A stretch of 64,000 nucleotides of DNA from Adiantum capillus-veneris (GCA_014529385.2 CM043942.1:59387184-59451183); one strand, 5' to 3'; positions 10,896-22,045 are shown, numbered from the stretch's first letter. Translations and numbers: made by a program. Notes: generated from the letters alone by a model not told the origin.

Positions 10896-11284
10896 AGCCC
10901 CCCCAGCTTCCAAAATCGATTTCTGCTATTTTTCCTCACTTCTAATGATTAAACTTGGAAATATCTGTAATTTATAGAACCTTAGGATAAAAAAGTCTTT
11001 AGGAGTAATAATTACTGAAACCATTCAACTTTACTTAACTAATTAAATTCATAGTGTAACCTTTCAAAGCCCGTAACTTTTACAGATTTTATCGGAAGTC
11101 AGTTCTGAAAAATTCTAACCCTAGTAAAGCTCTGGTTACGGTTTAAAAAATACCAATATTTGCCATAGTTGGATCGTCTTCTTAACAACCAAGTTAATTT
11201 GATCAGGCTTTGTACAATTTTTAAGGTTTCAGAAACTGGAAACCTTACAATCACCCCAGTTTATGAAATTGAGATGTCGTCATC
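10896..11284 (-). other. Family A 3' untranslated region and polypurine tract
   Basis: Sense strand: non-coding sequence after the chromodomain stop, ending in a G-rich polypurine tract next to the LTR. Colinear in part with 61524-61975 of the other chromovirus. Confidence 0.6.
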
Positions 11285-11440
11285 TCAACCGAATTTGGGG
11301 AAATCTTTGAGAAGTGATACTTCGTCCTGGCACATGGCGTCTTCAGTGGGGTAGTTCCTCCGTTTTACTAAATGTTCTCTGATTACTTTGTTTCGCAGAC
11401 TTCTTTCCCTAGTATCAAGAATACAATCTGGGTGGAGTTA
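11285..11440 (-). pseudogene. Chromodomain tail of gypsy family A integrase
   Basis: In sense orientation it reads LDTRERSLRNKVIREHLVKR, then NYPTEDA and LLKDFPKFG before the stop at 11285. The intact-looking homologue at 61976-62245 reads LETRERKLRN and EHLVKWKDYPEEDALWE, the usual chromodomain signature of plant chromoviruses (targeting to chromatin, fused to integrase). Here the conserved Trp residues are lost (KRRNY, CQDE), so histone binding is unlikely. The rest of pol is absent upstream. Confidence 0.75.
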
Positions 11441-12323
11441 CTTGCTAGTCAACTTTTCCACAAGAAACTCTCAATGTTGAGCTCATCTTAAAAACCTTTA
11501 CAAACCATTTTTATCATCTCAAAAACCAGGTTAAGTCAATTCCTTAAAAGATCCATATATCCACCTTTTCAACATGAATGCACTCGGTCTAACTGACCAT
11601 TCAGAGAAATTAGCGTTCGACAAGTATGATGTATTTCAGCTTTGCCAATCTGAACGCACTCCGCGTGTTCTTGCCATTCTAAGAAATCTGCGTTCGGCAC
11701 AAGCTTCCACCATTGCACCAGAGGTACCCCCTCTGTGCTTTAACCTGGTTGACCAACAATATACAAAGGGTTTTAAGAAGTATCATACCAAGAGTTATTT
11801 TTGGATTCCTATTAGTCTTGTACATTAATACTTTCATATCTAGGTCATTTTTCAAGGAAGGCTATCGTGTGCTTAAAGAATGTGATTTGGTTTCTTAATA
11901 ACTATCTCAATTTCAAGATTCAAATTCTTTTCATACTATCGAGAATCTCTGTCTCATTTGCTAGATCAATCCTTAATTTCTTGATTGAATACTAATTTAA
12001 CCTTAGATTCCTTAAGTAATTTTGGAAAAGAAAATCATGTATATCATTTGAATATATAAGTAACTCAAAGCTTCACATTATTGATTTATAGTGGTTTACA
12101 AAACTCTAGGATTGCTAAGTGTGGCCAAGCGAGTGGCTCTTTTATCTTCCTCATTCATAAGGTGAATGTTTACAAGGATAGCCTTGCAAAAAGAGGCTTA
12201 GGATATCTTATCCTAACTTGTTGTAAATTTTTGCGGCCTTTAAAGAATCCGCATAGCTCGCTGATTCGAAATATGGTGATACAAATGATGGGTCTTTGTA
12301 GTCAGATTTATACAGTCTTCTAA
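11441..12323. other. Family A internal region, unrecognised
   Basis: Lies between the chromodomain tail and an unknown frame. Only short frames are present and none matches a known retroelement domain. It occupies the place of the gag-pol body, which is deleted. Confidence 0.4.
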
Positions 12324-12710
12324 CTAATTGGTATAATACCTCTTATACTCATTGGAAATCGAAAAGTAAATTACAAGATCCAAATTCTTAGGGGTATTCT
12401 GAGAAAAAGTTCTGATTCTCTGATATGGAATTATCTCCACCACTTTATTCCATACCCATTCGTTCAGGGGTTTCCCCGTGCCTCCTCTGTAAGTGGGAAC
12501 AGTGGTACACGAGTTTGTACCCAAGAAGTAGTACATCTGAACCACTCTCAGTTTCTCAGCCCAACGTAGTTTCTTTAAATCCATGGTAAGACATCCCAAC
12601 TTCCAAGCATTGATGTAATAAGTTCCGCCTTCATTGCTCCATTCGAGATCCCAACCTTTATCTATCCGAGTTGAATGAGGAGTGTGAGCCTTCATCAGTA
12701 GCTCCATCAC
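12324..12710 (-). CDS. Unknown 128-codon frame inside family A element
   Basis: Sense-strand frame near the 5' end of the element (after primer site and a short leader). It is Trp-rich (WDLEW, WKLG, WAEKL, NEWVWNKVVEI), has no zinc knuckle, and does not resemble a protease, RT or integrase. By position it could be gag or an additional element-encoded protein. No second copy is in the window for comparison. Start codon is the first of two Met. I do not recognise it. Confidence 0.35.
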   Translation of the reverse strand: MMELLMKAHTPHSTRIDKGWDLEWSNEGGTYYINAWKLGCLTMDLKKLRWAEKLRVVQMYYFLGTNSCTTVPTYRGGTGKPLNEWVWNKVVEIIPYQRIRTFSQNTPKNLDLVIYFSISNEYKRYYTN

Positions 12711-12915
12711 GCTTCGTCGGGCAAAATAGTTTGGAGAACGACAAGCACTCTCATCAATAAGACTTGGAACTTTCCATATTCAACCACAGGATATTCCTCA
12801 ATTATCGACGCGTAAAACTTGGATTAGACTTGGATTAGCTAACCACTTTTTCTTGTTTTTTTTAAAATTCATACAGTACGAAAAATTTCCAAACTAATGT
12901 AGGCTCTAAAACCTA

Positions 12916-12928
12916 GGCTCTAATACCA
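12916..12928 (-). promoter_or_regulatory. Primer-binding site of family A
   Basis: Sense strand TGGTATTAGAGCC, two bases after the LTR end at 12931. It is the initiator-Met type with one change from TGGTATCAGAGC. It proves that the element reads on the minus strand here and that 12931 is the LTR 3' terminus. Confidence 0.85.
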
Positions 12929-12930
12929 CT

Positions 12931-15443
12931 TGTGAGATCCCCAGCCAGTCCATACTGAGATCAGGATTGGATCCTTGACAGGTCTCTAGGTCTGATAAAA
13001 ATCATAGTCACTAAACAAGAAAAATCCAAGGAATAGACCTTTGCCATTAACAATGGCTTGGGTCTATAGCCTTAGAAGAAGACCTAGTCCTGTCTCACAG
13101 CGGAAATGGGACAACATATTAAAACTATTTCGGCCCTATAACTTTGGCTAAGGTATTCTCAACCAACGCTTTTCTCCCCCTAACATATGTGAGGGCACAG
13201 CCGCCGCTGGTGGACTCCTCTTCCAAGTAAAGATGTTTTCCAAACATTTTTACTGCACAGGGATGGATAGTTACCTGACTAATCAGGTCCACCCGTCCAT
13301 GATTGACAACCTTAGTCAATCCCCACTTACCACCCCGCACTCACACATGATTATTCTTTTGTTTTCTCATTTCTATCACATTCTTGTCACAATTAAAACA
13401 ATGATTTCTTTTAACTTTCATCACAATAATTCCTTCAATCAATTATTAAAGACAATATAGAGAGAATTCTTTTAGAAAGCAAACATCTTTAAACTTAAGA
13501 CATGGTATTGTCAATCAAAACATTGTGCATAATAACCATGACCAGTACTCTTCTTGTCTCAAGACCACCTAAGGGTGAAAATATGGCGCCCATTCCTTAT
13601 TCACAATCCGGAGTGGATAAACCCCCACGCAAGGTTCCGGGTACCCATACACCAAACAAGTTGCCCATACAACCGGGCGGCTCCCCTAGGATAAAAAACG
13701 GTATCCTTACTTATGTAGAAACATCAAGACATGACACGGAGTAGAAACTCAACGCTCATGGGGGTAACTGACTTATCCGTGGCTAGAAAGCCATCATTAT
13801 CATACAAAATATACCAAGGAGTCGGAGGTGTCTTAAGACAAGCTATCTTAAGGATGATCAATCATATCTTTCCTAATTGAACCAGTTTTAACCCAAACAA
13901 TTCTTTCCTACATTATAAACAAATGCACGTTGGAAGCTACCTTCCGTTTTTGTTCAATTATTTCTTTTCTTATTCTTACTCACTCCTTACGTATGCAATG
14001 CTAACTTATAAAAGAACTTAAACTATTTAAATATTTAATTGAATAATGGGAAACCCACCGGGGATTGATCGGCCATCTGCTGCTACGCTGGCGGCTGAAG
14101 ACTTTCCTCCATAGGACTACTACGAGGCCCAGCTTCATTGTCGTGCGACGCTCTAGTTTTGTTTAGAGCTCTATTCTCATCATCAGATGTAGGATTGTTG
14201 GCTCGGGTCCTTTTAGGTGCCATAACTTCTTAATCCTTATAAAAAGGAGGTCTAATCATCAGGTAAATTATTCGAAAGCTAGACTTAACCTTTGTATCCG
14301 ATTTTACCCAAATCTAAGTTAAATTTATAGTCTTAATTGGTAAATTCTTGACCTGGTAATTTCTTTTTTTCCGATATAGACATGATAACTTTTTCCACAG
14401 GTTCCCTAAGGGTTTTTTAAGCTCTCTTGACTTTCTTATAATTTTCTATATCTTTTTCCTTATTTGCCCATCGAATTTTAAGCTTACAATGTGCTTATTT
14501 TGAGCTTAATATTATTTTTATTTATTTTCTCTTAAAGATTTTAATTCTTCTACTTTATATCATAGGTTTACACTTACTATAATTTGTGTAAAAACTTTTG
14601 ACTGCAAAGTCTATTTATTTTAATTAATCTTTTGCTAAAAATAGGACTTTTGGTCAATTATAATTTCTTACACTCACTAATTAACTATGGTGTAATTATC
14701 ATGAGTAAAAAAGGGTATTTTCTACCTCTGGTAATTATCTTCTAACTATCTAATTTCCATATTTAATTTTCAGCTAGAATAAATATAATTTGACTTAGAT
14801 AAATATCTATACTACTTTTCTAACCTTGACATAATTATCACAGACTTTTTTCATGTAATATAGCTCAGATAAATAGCATGTAATCACATCACATGCTTAA
14901 CTAATTTCCCCCTTTAGTTTTTAGCTGGAAGTAGTATAATTTGACTTGGATAAATATCTATACTACTTTTCTAACCATGAAATAATTATCACGACCTCAT
15001 TATCTTGTAATCTAACTCTGATAAATAGCATGTAATCATATCACATGTTTGACTAATTTCCCCTTTTAGTTCTCGGCTAGAATTATTATAATTTGACTTA
15101 GATAAATATCTATACCATGTTTCTAACCTTGACATAATTATCACGGTCTCTTTATCCTATAATCTAACTCTAATAAATAGCATGTAATCATATCACATGA
15201 TTTTCTAATTTCCTCCTTTAATTTACCCTCAGAAATAGTATTTTTCTACTAAGATAATTCGCTAAACTAATTATTTGTGGTTAAGATAATTATTAGGGGT
15301 TTGTTAAGATGTGATTACCTCTGATAATTATCTCAAAGCTTTCTATTTTAATTTACTATTTTCCCCATTAATTTCTCCTTAAAAACAATGTTTTCCTACT
15401 GAGATAATTAGATAAAATAATTATCTAAGATTAGGATAATTAT
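12931..15443 (-). repeat. Gypsy family A 5' LTR, truncated by copia-1
   Basis: Starts (plus) at TGTGAGATCC and is colinear with 4611-5040 and 8025-10085. It stops at 15443 in the middle of a 150-bp repeat unit, exactly where copia-1 LTR sequence begins. About 800 bp of LTR are therefore missing from this copy. Confidence 0.85.
14035..14223 (-). pseudogene. Small reading frame inside family A LTR, copy B
   Basis: Starts MAPKRTRANN, has SDDENR and SHDNEAG, and ends GFPLFN after 62 codons, with one TAG at codon 47. Same length as copy A despite a one-codon insertion and a one-codon deletion. Many of the differences change the residue, so selection on the protein is not shown. Confidence 0.45.
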
Positions 15444-15513
15444 TGTTACCATATACATGTGGTAGTGATTTTTGTGAACACACTAGGACCGCCGGGGCAT
15501 TTTTTCCCTCTTT
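15444..15513 (+). repeat. Copia-1 LTR, upstream 70 bp (broken)
   Basis: TGTTACCATATACATGTGG and onward, equal to the first 70 bp of the LTR at 45432. It is cut after TTTTTTCCCTCTTT. Together with 6867-6963, and with about 60 bp lost, it makes one LTR. This is the right breakpoint of the inversion. Confidence 0.9.
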
Positions 15514-15987
15514 CTGCACTCCATGCAAAGCATCCTGCAACCCACAAGCAAAAGAGACTCGCCTGCTCTCTCGCTCTCTACCTGGCTGCGTGATCACAGA
15601 GACAACACCGTCTCTCGCGTGATCCACATGCAATGGGTAACCCGTACCACTCCTGGCACCTCTCGCAATCACTAGCGAACCCAAATGCATCACAAAATCT
15701 CGCGCTCGTAGCGAAATCTGACATCCACAATCTCTAAGCTGACCAATCGAGATCAAACTCACTGTCAAATCTGGTACATAGCGCACATGTCATAACAAGT
15801 AAGATGCACCACTCGGTAATGACAGTATCACATCTCCTGCACCTGCTATCGCATGCACCAATCCATCGATCAAACGTACACTGCCAAGCATCCCGCTAGA
15901 ATAGCTACAAAACCATTCACGATGCGGCGTGACATGAAACATAGCATCTGCATCTAGCAACCACTGCGAAGGGAGTGCACTATCCAC
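15514..15987 (-). pseudogene. Copia-2 protease fragment
   Basis: Minus-strand frames read QWLLDADAMFHVTPHREWF (the catalytic DSGA has become DADA), GAGDVILSLPSG and, after a frame change, RYVPDLTVSLISIGQL. These are the protease and the stretch before gag-pre-integrase of copia elements. The fragment is cut at 15514, before the integrase zinc-binding motif. The loss of Ser and Gly in the catalytic triad and the frame breaks make it inactive. Confidence 0.8.
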
Positions 15988-15999
15988 ATGTATAGCATC

Positions 16000-16551
16000 T
16001 CATGCATAGCTCGAGGTAAAAGTGACATCCCCATCACTAGTATACTCCGACACTACATCTGCCTCAACTGTCAAAGCAACTGAGTCCATGGCATCACTAC
16101 ATACATCTCTGAGACTGCCATGTCTCCTACGATGTCGCATACGACAAAAACAGCGCCGTCTAATGTGTCCAGAATGACCACAATACCAACATGTCACCTG
16201 TTAGCATGCTCGTGAATGTACATGTCTCACACGAGTCCGTGATGACTCAGATCTATCATACATATCATGTAATCTGCGCCAAAGTGCTCTCGAAGTAGCC
16301 TCATACATAACAAGAGCATATACAGATTCCACAAGGTGCAAAGAGAGCGTAGATAGTGCCATCTTCTCTAGCTCCTGCCACTGATTATCAGACATGTTTG
16401 AAGGTCTACCTGCATCACCACTCGATGGTCGATGCAACCCTTGATGTGTCAATGCATCAAGCATACACTCTCTCCATGCCGCAAAGTCTGACCCATCAAA
16501 CACGCGCATCTATGAGAGGTCACAATCTGATCGATCACATGTCTCTGCCAT
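16000..16551 (-). pseudogene. Copia-2 Gag with zinc knuckle
   Basis: Sense strand starts at 16551 (MAETCDRSDCDLS, then a stop) and goes on with RVFDGSDFAAWRECMLDAL, the copia gag start. It continues with LVMYEATSRALWRRLHDMY and ends with a perfect knuckle, CWYCGHSGHIRRRC (C-x2-C-x4-H-x4-C) near 16150-16195. Two stops split it. The 5' leader and LTR follow at higher coordinates in proper order. Confidence 0.8.
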
Positions 16552-17680
16552 GAGCACAAGTAGCAAGATAGATAGCAAAACCACCTCACCAACAACACCT
16601 TGAAACTGTCTACAAATATGGCCAGAAACACAATGTAAAACCTATGAGACACACTCCAAAATAGAGCTCCCGCAATGTCAATACAAGCCTCACCTGCTCT
16701 AGTATCACACTGCAATCTGTGAGCTAATCACCAAGCCCACACTGTGTGGTATCGATGCATACACACGCACAAATCTCCCACCTGCAGAGAACACCGCACG
16801 CAAATGCTAAGTGCAACCCGCAATCTCTACCTAGATCGCATAAATGATACGCATAAAACTCCTGGGAAAATTTCGCTAGAGTTTTGTTAGTAAAACGGCC
16901 ACAAAACCAGTAACCAAACTGACTGCACGCTCAAAACCATGAGCAACCAAAGCGCATCAAACCGCACTTCAAATGCATGCACCAATCTCCACACTTTGCA
17001 TACATCATTGCAAACACCTACAAATCTAGTACACAAATATCTGCTCTACCTGTGACTGCCAAAAAACATGCTCGAGGCATACATTGCCGAGCTTAAAATG
17101 CAATCACATTAGTCTCCCTGAGCATCAAACCACATAAGGCATACATCGTATCCTCCCACCTGTGAGGAAACTTGCAGCAAATATCACTCTCATATCTGAG
17201 AGCAAACCATGTGTGAAATCCTCGACACACAATAAACAACTGCTGCTGCAGAAAATTCAGCGTTCAGAATTTTAAAATTCTGTTATGATGAGCGCGTCCG
17301 GAGCGTGCCAAAACCCCTAGGTAGACTCTTGGATCGCATGTATCCCAGTCCGGGTGTGAAAGCTATGCCAAAAACCTCCGTTTCGGCCCAAAAACGCAGC
17401 ATAAATTGCCAAAAGAGGGCTGAAAAATGCCTTTCCTCAACCGTAGCTCGAGTGAGGTTTTTGATGGCTCGAATGGCTTTGAAAGGGGGGTAAAACGCCA
17501 GGACACCTACAGGAAACGCTCTCGGAAAGCTGAATTTTCCAATGCCAAAGTCGAAACCCTGTTTGCACTCTTGAAAGTGTGCGCGCGCGTGGACGCGATT
17601 TCGGGAATGAAACTAACTCTCTGCTGTCGTCGTGACTGTGCACACACGCGCTCCCTCCGCACCTACGCTCTGATACCAAT
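16552..17680 (-). other. Copia-2 5' leader with primer-binding site
   Basis: Non-coding leader of about 1.1 kb, unusually long for copia. The primer site TGGTATCAGAGC (minus strand) lies at 17667-17678, two bases from the LTR end. Weak frames such as 17427-17810 run across into the LTR and are not genes. Confidence 0.7.
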
Positions 17681-17871
17681 TGAAGGGGATCGGGGAGCAC
17701 CACAGACGGAGAGTGAGAGAGAGAGAACGAGAGACACACACGATGTGGGTGGGGAGACTGTGAAGTGGCAGCTCCCCCTATACAATATACTCACTATAAG
17801 TATAGGGTAACAGTGGGTGGGCGCCCATGACCTGGGCGACCGGGCAAGGCACAGACGCCTATACCCCAACA
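17681..17871 (-). repeat. Copia-2 5' LTR (191 bp)
   Basis: Reverse complement of 7834-8024 with few differences, TGTTGGGG...CCCTTCA in sense. It contains CTATAC/TATAAG motifs. The following GTATG is the partner of CTTAC at 8025 once the inversion is undone (CATAC versus CTTAC, one mismatch). Confidence 0.9.
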
Positions 17872-18271
17872 GTATGTGGGGATTGACTAAGGTTGTCAAT
17901 CATGGACGGGTGGACCTAATTAGTCAGGTAACTATCCATCCTCGCACACTAAAAACATTTGGAAAACATCTTTACTTCGAAGAGGAGCCCTCACATATGT
18001 TAGGGAGGGAAAAGCGTTGGTTAAGGATACCTTGGCCTAATTTGTAGAAGTTATAGGGCCGAAATAGTTTTTTGGACTTTTAATACGTTGTCATGTTTCC
18101 GCTGCAAGACCGGACTAGGTCTTCTTCTAAGGCTATAGATCCAAGCCATTGTCAACGGTGAAGGTCTATTCCTTGGATTTTTCTTGTTTAGAGACTCTCA
18201 CTTTTATCAGACCTAGAGACTTGTCAAGGATCCCATCCCAATCTTGATATAGACGAGTTGGGGATCTCACA
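17872..18271 (+). repeat. Gypsy family A 3' LTR, final 400 bp
   Basis: Reverse complement of 12931-13330, ending GGGATCTCACA at 18271. It continues the LTR at 8025-10895 if the inverted segment is flipped. It lies in the orientation opposite to that part. Confidence 0.9.
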
Positions 18272-19010
18272 CTAGGTATGTTAACTAGCGTACCAAGTAT
18301 GTTAATTAGCATACATATTGTGTTAACCAGCCAACTCTGTATGCTATTTAGGACCCAAGTCATTCTAACTAGCACAGTCCATATGCTAACTAGGATACTC
18401 TATATGCTAACTATCGTACTCACTATGCTAACTCGTATACGCATTAGGACACCCATCATGCTATTGAGCATACTAGGTGCTAACTAGCATAAATGATGTT
18501 AATTAGCATACATCTTGTGCTGGCTAGCTAACTTTATAAGCTACGTAGAACACAAGGCATAGCATACCCAGCCCAACTACTAGTTCTAACTAGCATAACC
18601 CTTGTCGTAACTAGCATACCCATCATGCTAGTGAGCATACTAGGTGTTAACTAGCATAAGTGGTGTTACCTTGCATACCTTTGTGTTGACCAACTAACTC
18701 TGTATTCTATTTAGAACTGAAGGCCTGCTAACTAGCATACTCTGTATGCTACCTAGCAAACTCCATATGCTAACTAACATAATCACTTTCTATTAGACAT
18801 CGTACTTATCATGCAATTGAGCATACTAGGTATGTAACTAGCATACTAGGTTTGTTAACTAGCATACCAGGTATGTTAATTAGCATACATATTGTGTTAA
18901 CCAACTAGCTCTGTATGCTATTTAGAACCCAAGACATGCTAACTAGCATAGTGAATATGCTAGCAACACAATCCATATGCTAACTAGCAAAAGTCTATAG
19001 ATCAGTATGC
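18272..19010. repeat. Satellite of about 20-bp CTAACTAGCATAC subunits
   Basis: Degenerate subunits (GCTAACTAGCATAC with spacers) run without break. A higher-order unit of about 170-210 bp is visible: TTAATTAGCATACAT followed by TGTGTTAACCA and CTCTGTATGCTATTTAG recurs near 18300, 18494, 18665 and 18873. There is no coding capacity. Confidence 0.85.
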
Positions 19011-19079
19011 TATTGATCAACATATACAAGTTACTAATCACTACAAATGCAATGCATAAAATGCATAACTTATGGTACA

Positions 19080-19649
19080 AGTATTTGATCGATCACCTGA
19101 GCCTCATCTAGGCCGTGGACTCGGTGTTCTATGTACCTTTTCCACCCCATCCTCTTTCTACAAACATCCTTCTTGTTCAGTGAAATGCGAGTCTCCACTT
19201 TCCAAAATGTGTAGATCAATTCCTTAATTTCATCTGTGATAGAGCTACCACATTGTTGCTTGTGCTATCACATTGTTGCTTGTGACATGCAACCAATAAA
19301 ACAATTGACCATCAACATCGGGCTTTGCCTGTCGTGATCTCGCCTTGTGCAAGGTGCGACGATTGAAATTTAGGACCTTGGTAATTTTTGCAGTAGGAAT
19401 GTTTTTCGTTGAATTCAACATCATTTGCAATGCTGCATTCTTCAAAAAAAACTCCTCGTTAGGACCTGGATGCTTGACGGTAGCCAATGTGCTGCGGACA
19501 TTGGAGACAATTGCGGTCTGTACAGCAGCCTCCTCCTCGAAAGACTCATCATGGACAACTTGAACATGCGGATGTTGAGCAACAAGATTCCAGATTTCCC
19601 ACTTTGCTGCTGTACTAAAACCTTCAGTCCTACTCTTGAAAACTCTCAC
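19080..19649 (-). pseudogene. Possible transposase-derived relic
   Basis: A 134-codon minus-strand frame (19245-19649) has a helix-rich stretch ending NRRTLHKARSRQ, which could be a helix-turn-helix. After a frame break at a 20-bp tandem duplication (19246-19287) a second stretch continues with DEIKELIYTFWKVETRIS and NKKDVCRKRMGWK. The layout suggests a DNA-binding N-terminus of a transposable-element or host DNA-binding protein. I cannot name the family, and no catalytic domain is present. Confidence 0.35.
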
Positions 19650-20174
19650 AATCTCGGAGGAGATTTTCTTTTTCTCCTCATCGTTGGTGGGGGCATGATG
19701 TTGTCACTCAAATTTCATTTGTTTTTGCTCCTGTTGTTTTCTCTTTCTTACTCTCTCATATTCCCTGATTACATAAAGAGTTGGATCTTGGGAGTTGTAA
19801 TTCATTGCCTGTAGTGGCTCTCTTCTGTTTTTTCCTGAGAACTGTTTGACGTGCAAAATATGTTACTTACTTAAAATCACTTGAATGTATAGCTGTCAAC
19901 ACTTGATGTTGTAATACATACATACTATGAACAAATGCCCTCACAAAACTATAGATGTGACCAACAAGACCAATGACTTCATTTGGAGTGGGTGGGCTAC
20001 ACATAAGATTTGCTTGCCATCAGATTACAGTACGGCTCCATTTCCAACATTGGAGCTAGTGGCAATAATGTTGGCTGCTAGTTCTCCATTTATGTAGGTC
20101 TGTGTCAAAATGAGAGAAAGATCTCAGCTTTGACAACTAATCTCTTAGGCAGGATTCCCGGTGCAAGGAACAAA
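19650..20174. other. No recognisable feature
   Basis: Mixed-composition sequence with only short frames. Confidence 0.5.
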
Positions 20175-20188
20175 CGAGCGAGCGAGCG

Positions 20189-20265
<77 letters not shown>
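20175..20265. repeat. Microsatellite (GAGC)n(GA)n
   Basis: Four GAGC units run into about 75 bp of GA. Frames through it encode only Arg-Glu or Ser-Leu repeats. Confidence 0.95.
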
Positions 20266-20267
<2 letters not shown>

Positions 20268-20859
20268 CCCCACGTCGTCTTCAGTAAACTGAAAACAGAA
20301 GTACAGGAGGAGGGAAAATATTTTTTTATGGAACATTTGAAATTCAAAGGACTTGCCCATCCGTTTTTAGTATATGGTAATAAGCAGTGTCCGGGACAAC
20401 ATATTCAGTGATACGTTAGCATGATTCTACCCAGATACAGAGTTGACATGTAGCATTGATAAGGATGAAAAAACGAGCTCGAGCCTCTAAAGAACAAACG
20501 AGGAAGATAGAACAGAGGAGTCCACATCCTATGGCAAGGATATAGAGTCGTATTGTTATAAAATATAATATCTAAACAACCCAGATATTTTCCTCATACT
20601 AAACTGATCATTTGATATGGGAGAATAAACAAGAACAAGGGTTTGAATATAGACATGTCCTTATGGATCTATCTCAACACGAGGACAAGGTTAAAAGGGT
20701 CCAAATGAGAGGGGGGTTTTCAAACAGCAAGGCTACCTAGTGGATCTTAAAGACCTTGGGGTTAGCTTCATTAAAGATCTCCAAAGGTTGGTGTTAAAAG
20801 TCCTTTGAAATTAAACAAGTTAGGGTTGTGCTTAAGGTGGAAACTCGGCCCAAGCTTGA
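20266..20859. other. No recognisable feature
   Basis: No frame or RNA gene is supported. It may include the unknown upstream part of the family C LTR or its flank. Confidence 0.45.
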
Positions 20860-20990
20860 GGTGCTTGTCATGATTGGTGACTAAGGTGCTTGCCATGCTT
20901 GCTGACTAAGGTGCTTGAGGTGCTCAATGACTAAGGTGCTAAGGTTCTCCATGACTAAGGTCCTTGAGTGACTTGAGATGCTCCACCTAC
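20860..20990. repeat. Minisatellite around TGACTAAGGTGCTTG
   Basis: The word GACTAAGGTGCTTG/GACTAAGGTCCTTG recurs five times with spacing of about 20-30 bp, including GTGCTTGCCATGCT and GTGCTTGAGGTGCT variants. Confidence 0.75.
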
Positions 20991-20994
20991 CGAA

Positions 20995-21372
20995 GCACAT
21001 CCCTACACAAGGGGGGGTGATCCCTCATTGTAGGAGCTAGAGAAGAACACACACACACCCTCACACAAGTGAAGCCTTGCCTAATGAAGCAACATGGACA
21101 CATGTCAAGTTACTCTCTATGTTAAGGTGCCTAAAGCCTATTGGTTGGACTCTCAAGGAGTCCAATGACAATTTAGCTAATTTAATTAATTGTGTATGCA
21201 TTTATAAAGTCCTCTCTCTCAAAAGGGCAAGGGGGACACTTGTCCCAAGGCTAGCATGCTTGCTTGATATGCACTCTTCATGTGACTGGCCAGGCTTGAA
21301 GGGGTACAATGAGCTTTCATCATGAGCTAGAAGTATGGGTTGACCAAGGAAGCTAGGGGATTGCTTGCAAGG

Positions 21373-21471
<99 letters not shown>

Positions 21472-22045
21472 ATTGTGTGAGATGCAAATTTCAAGAACTC
21501 CATCTCCTTCTCCAAGCTTGTAGAGAAGTTGAGAGCCTACACCAACACTCTTGGAAATGGAATGCCAATCCAACCAAGATCCATGCTCCAATGCTTAAGC
21601 TTGCCATCTTCCCAATCTTCATTGCTATGGTATTGTGTATGCTAAGAAAGAAGAGTGATGATAAGTGAGGAACTATTTCTTTTTCCTATGGATATTCTTC
21701 TTCCTCTTCCCTACTCTCCTTCCATATTTGAAGGTATTTGAGGCCTTGGGACTGAGGCCAAGGATGGTTAATGATTTTTCAAAAATTATGTTATGATCAT
21801 GATGCATGAATCTGTCGATCTTCATTGCATCACCTAGGTCACAAGGAACACAAAGATTGTATTGTACCAAGTCTCTCTTTATGGGAGAATATATAATACA
21901 AAAGCCTATTGGAGGGGGGACCGGCTCTAGGTTGCTACCACTAATTACGTTCACCCTCTATTTTCTCAAAATAGTCTCACAAAAGTGCTCACCCTAATTC
22001 TCTTAATTCCGGTATCCTCTAAGTTCATAGGCCATTTCCATTACA
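20995..22045 (+). repeat. LTR of gypsy family C, copy 2 (start approximate)
   Basis: Colinear with 2847-4011 but without the MITE. It contains a (CT)n(CA)n tract at 21376-21469 that copy 1 lacks, and a TATA motif GAATATATAATAC at 21889. The end is set by the damaged primer site TTCGTATCAGAGGT at 22046, two changes from the standard. Confidence 0.7.
21376..21469. repeat. Compound microsatellite (CT)n(CA)n within the LTR
   Basis: About 70 bp of CT followed by about 25 bp of CA. Copy 1 of this LTR has only a short CA tract at 2910-2929. Confidence 0.95.

Noticed and set aside
15444-15513. Solo copia-1 LTR insertion
   Set aside because: Only 70 bp are present, and the missing part sits at the other inversion breakpoint. 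A solo LTR would have both ends and a target duplication.
18272-19010. CRISPR-like array of regularly spaced repeats
   Set aside because: Repeats are degenerate, spacers are themselves repetitive, no cas genes are present, and the sequence is plant nuclear in type. It is a satellite.
20105-20411. Frames rich in Ser-Leu or Arg-Glu on both strands
   Set aside because: Translations of the GA/CT microsatellite.
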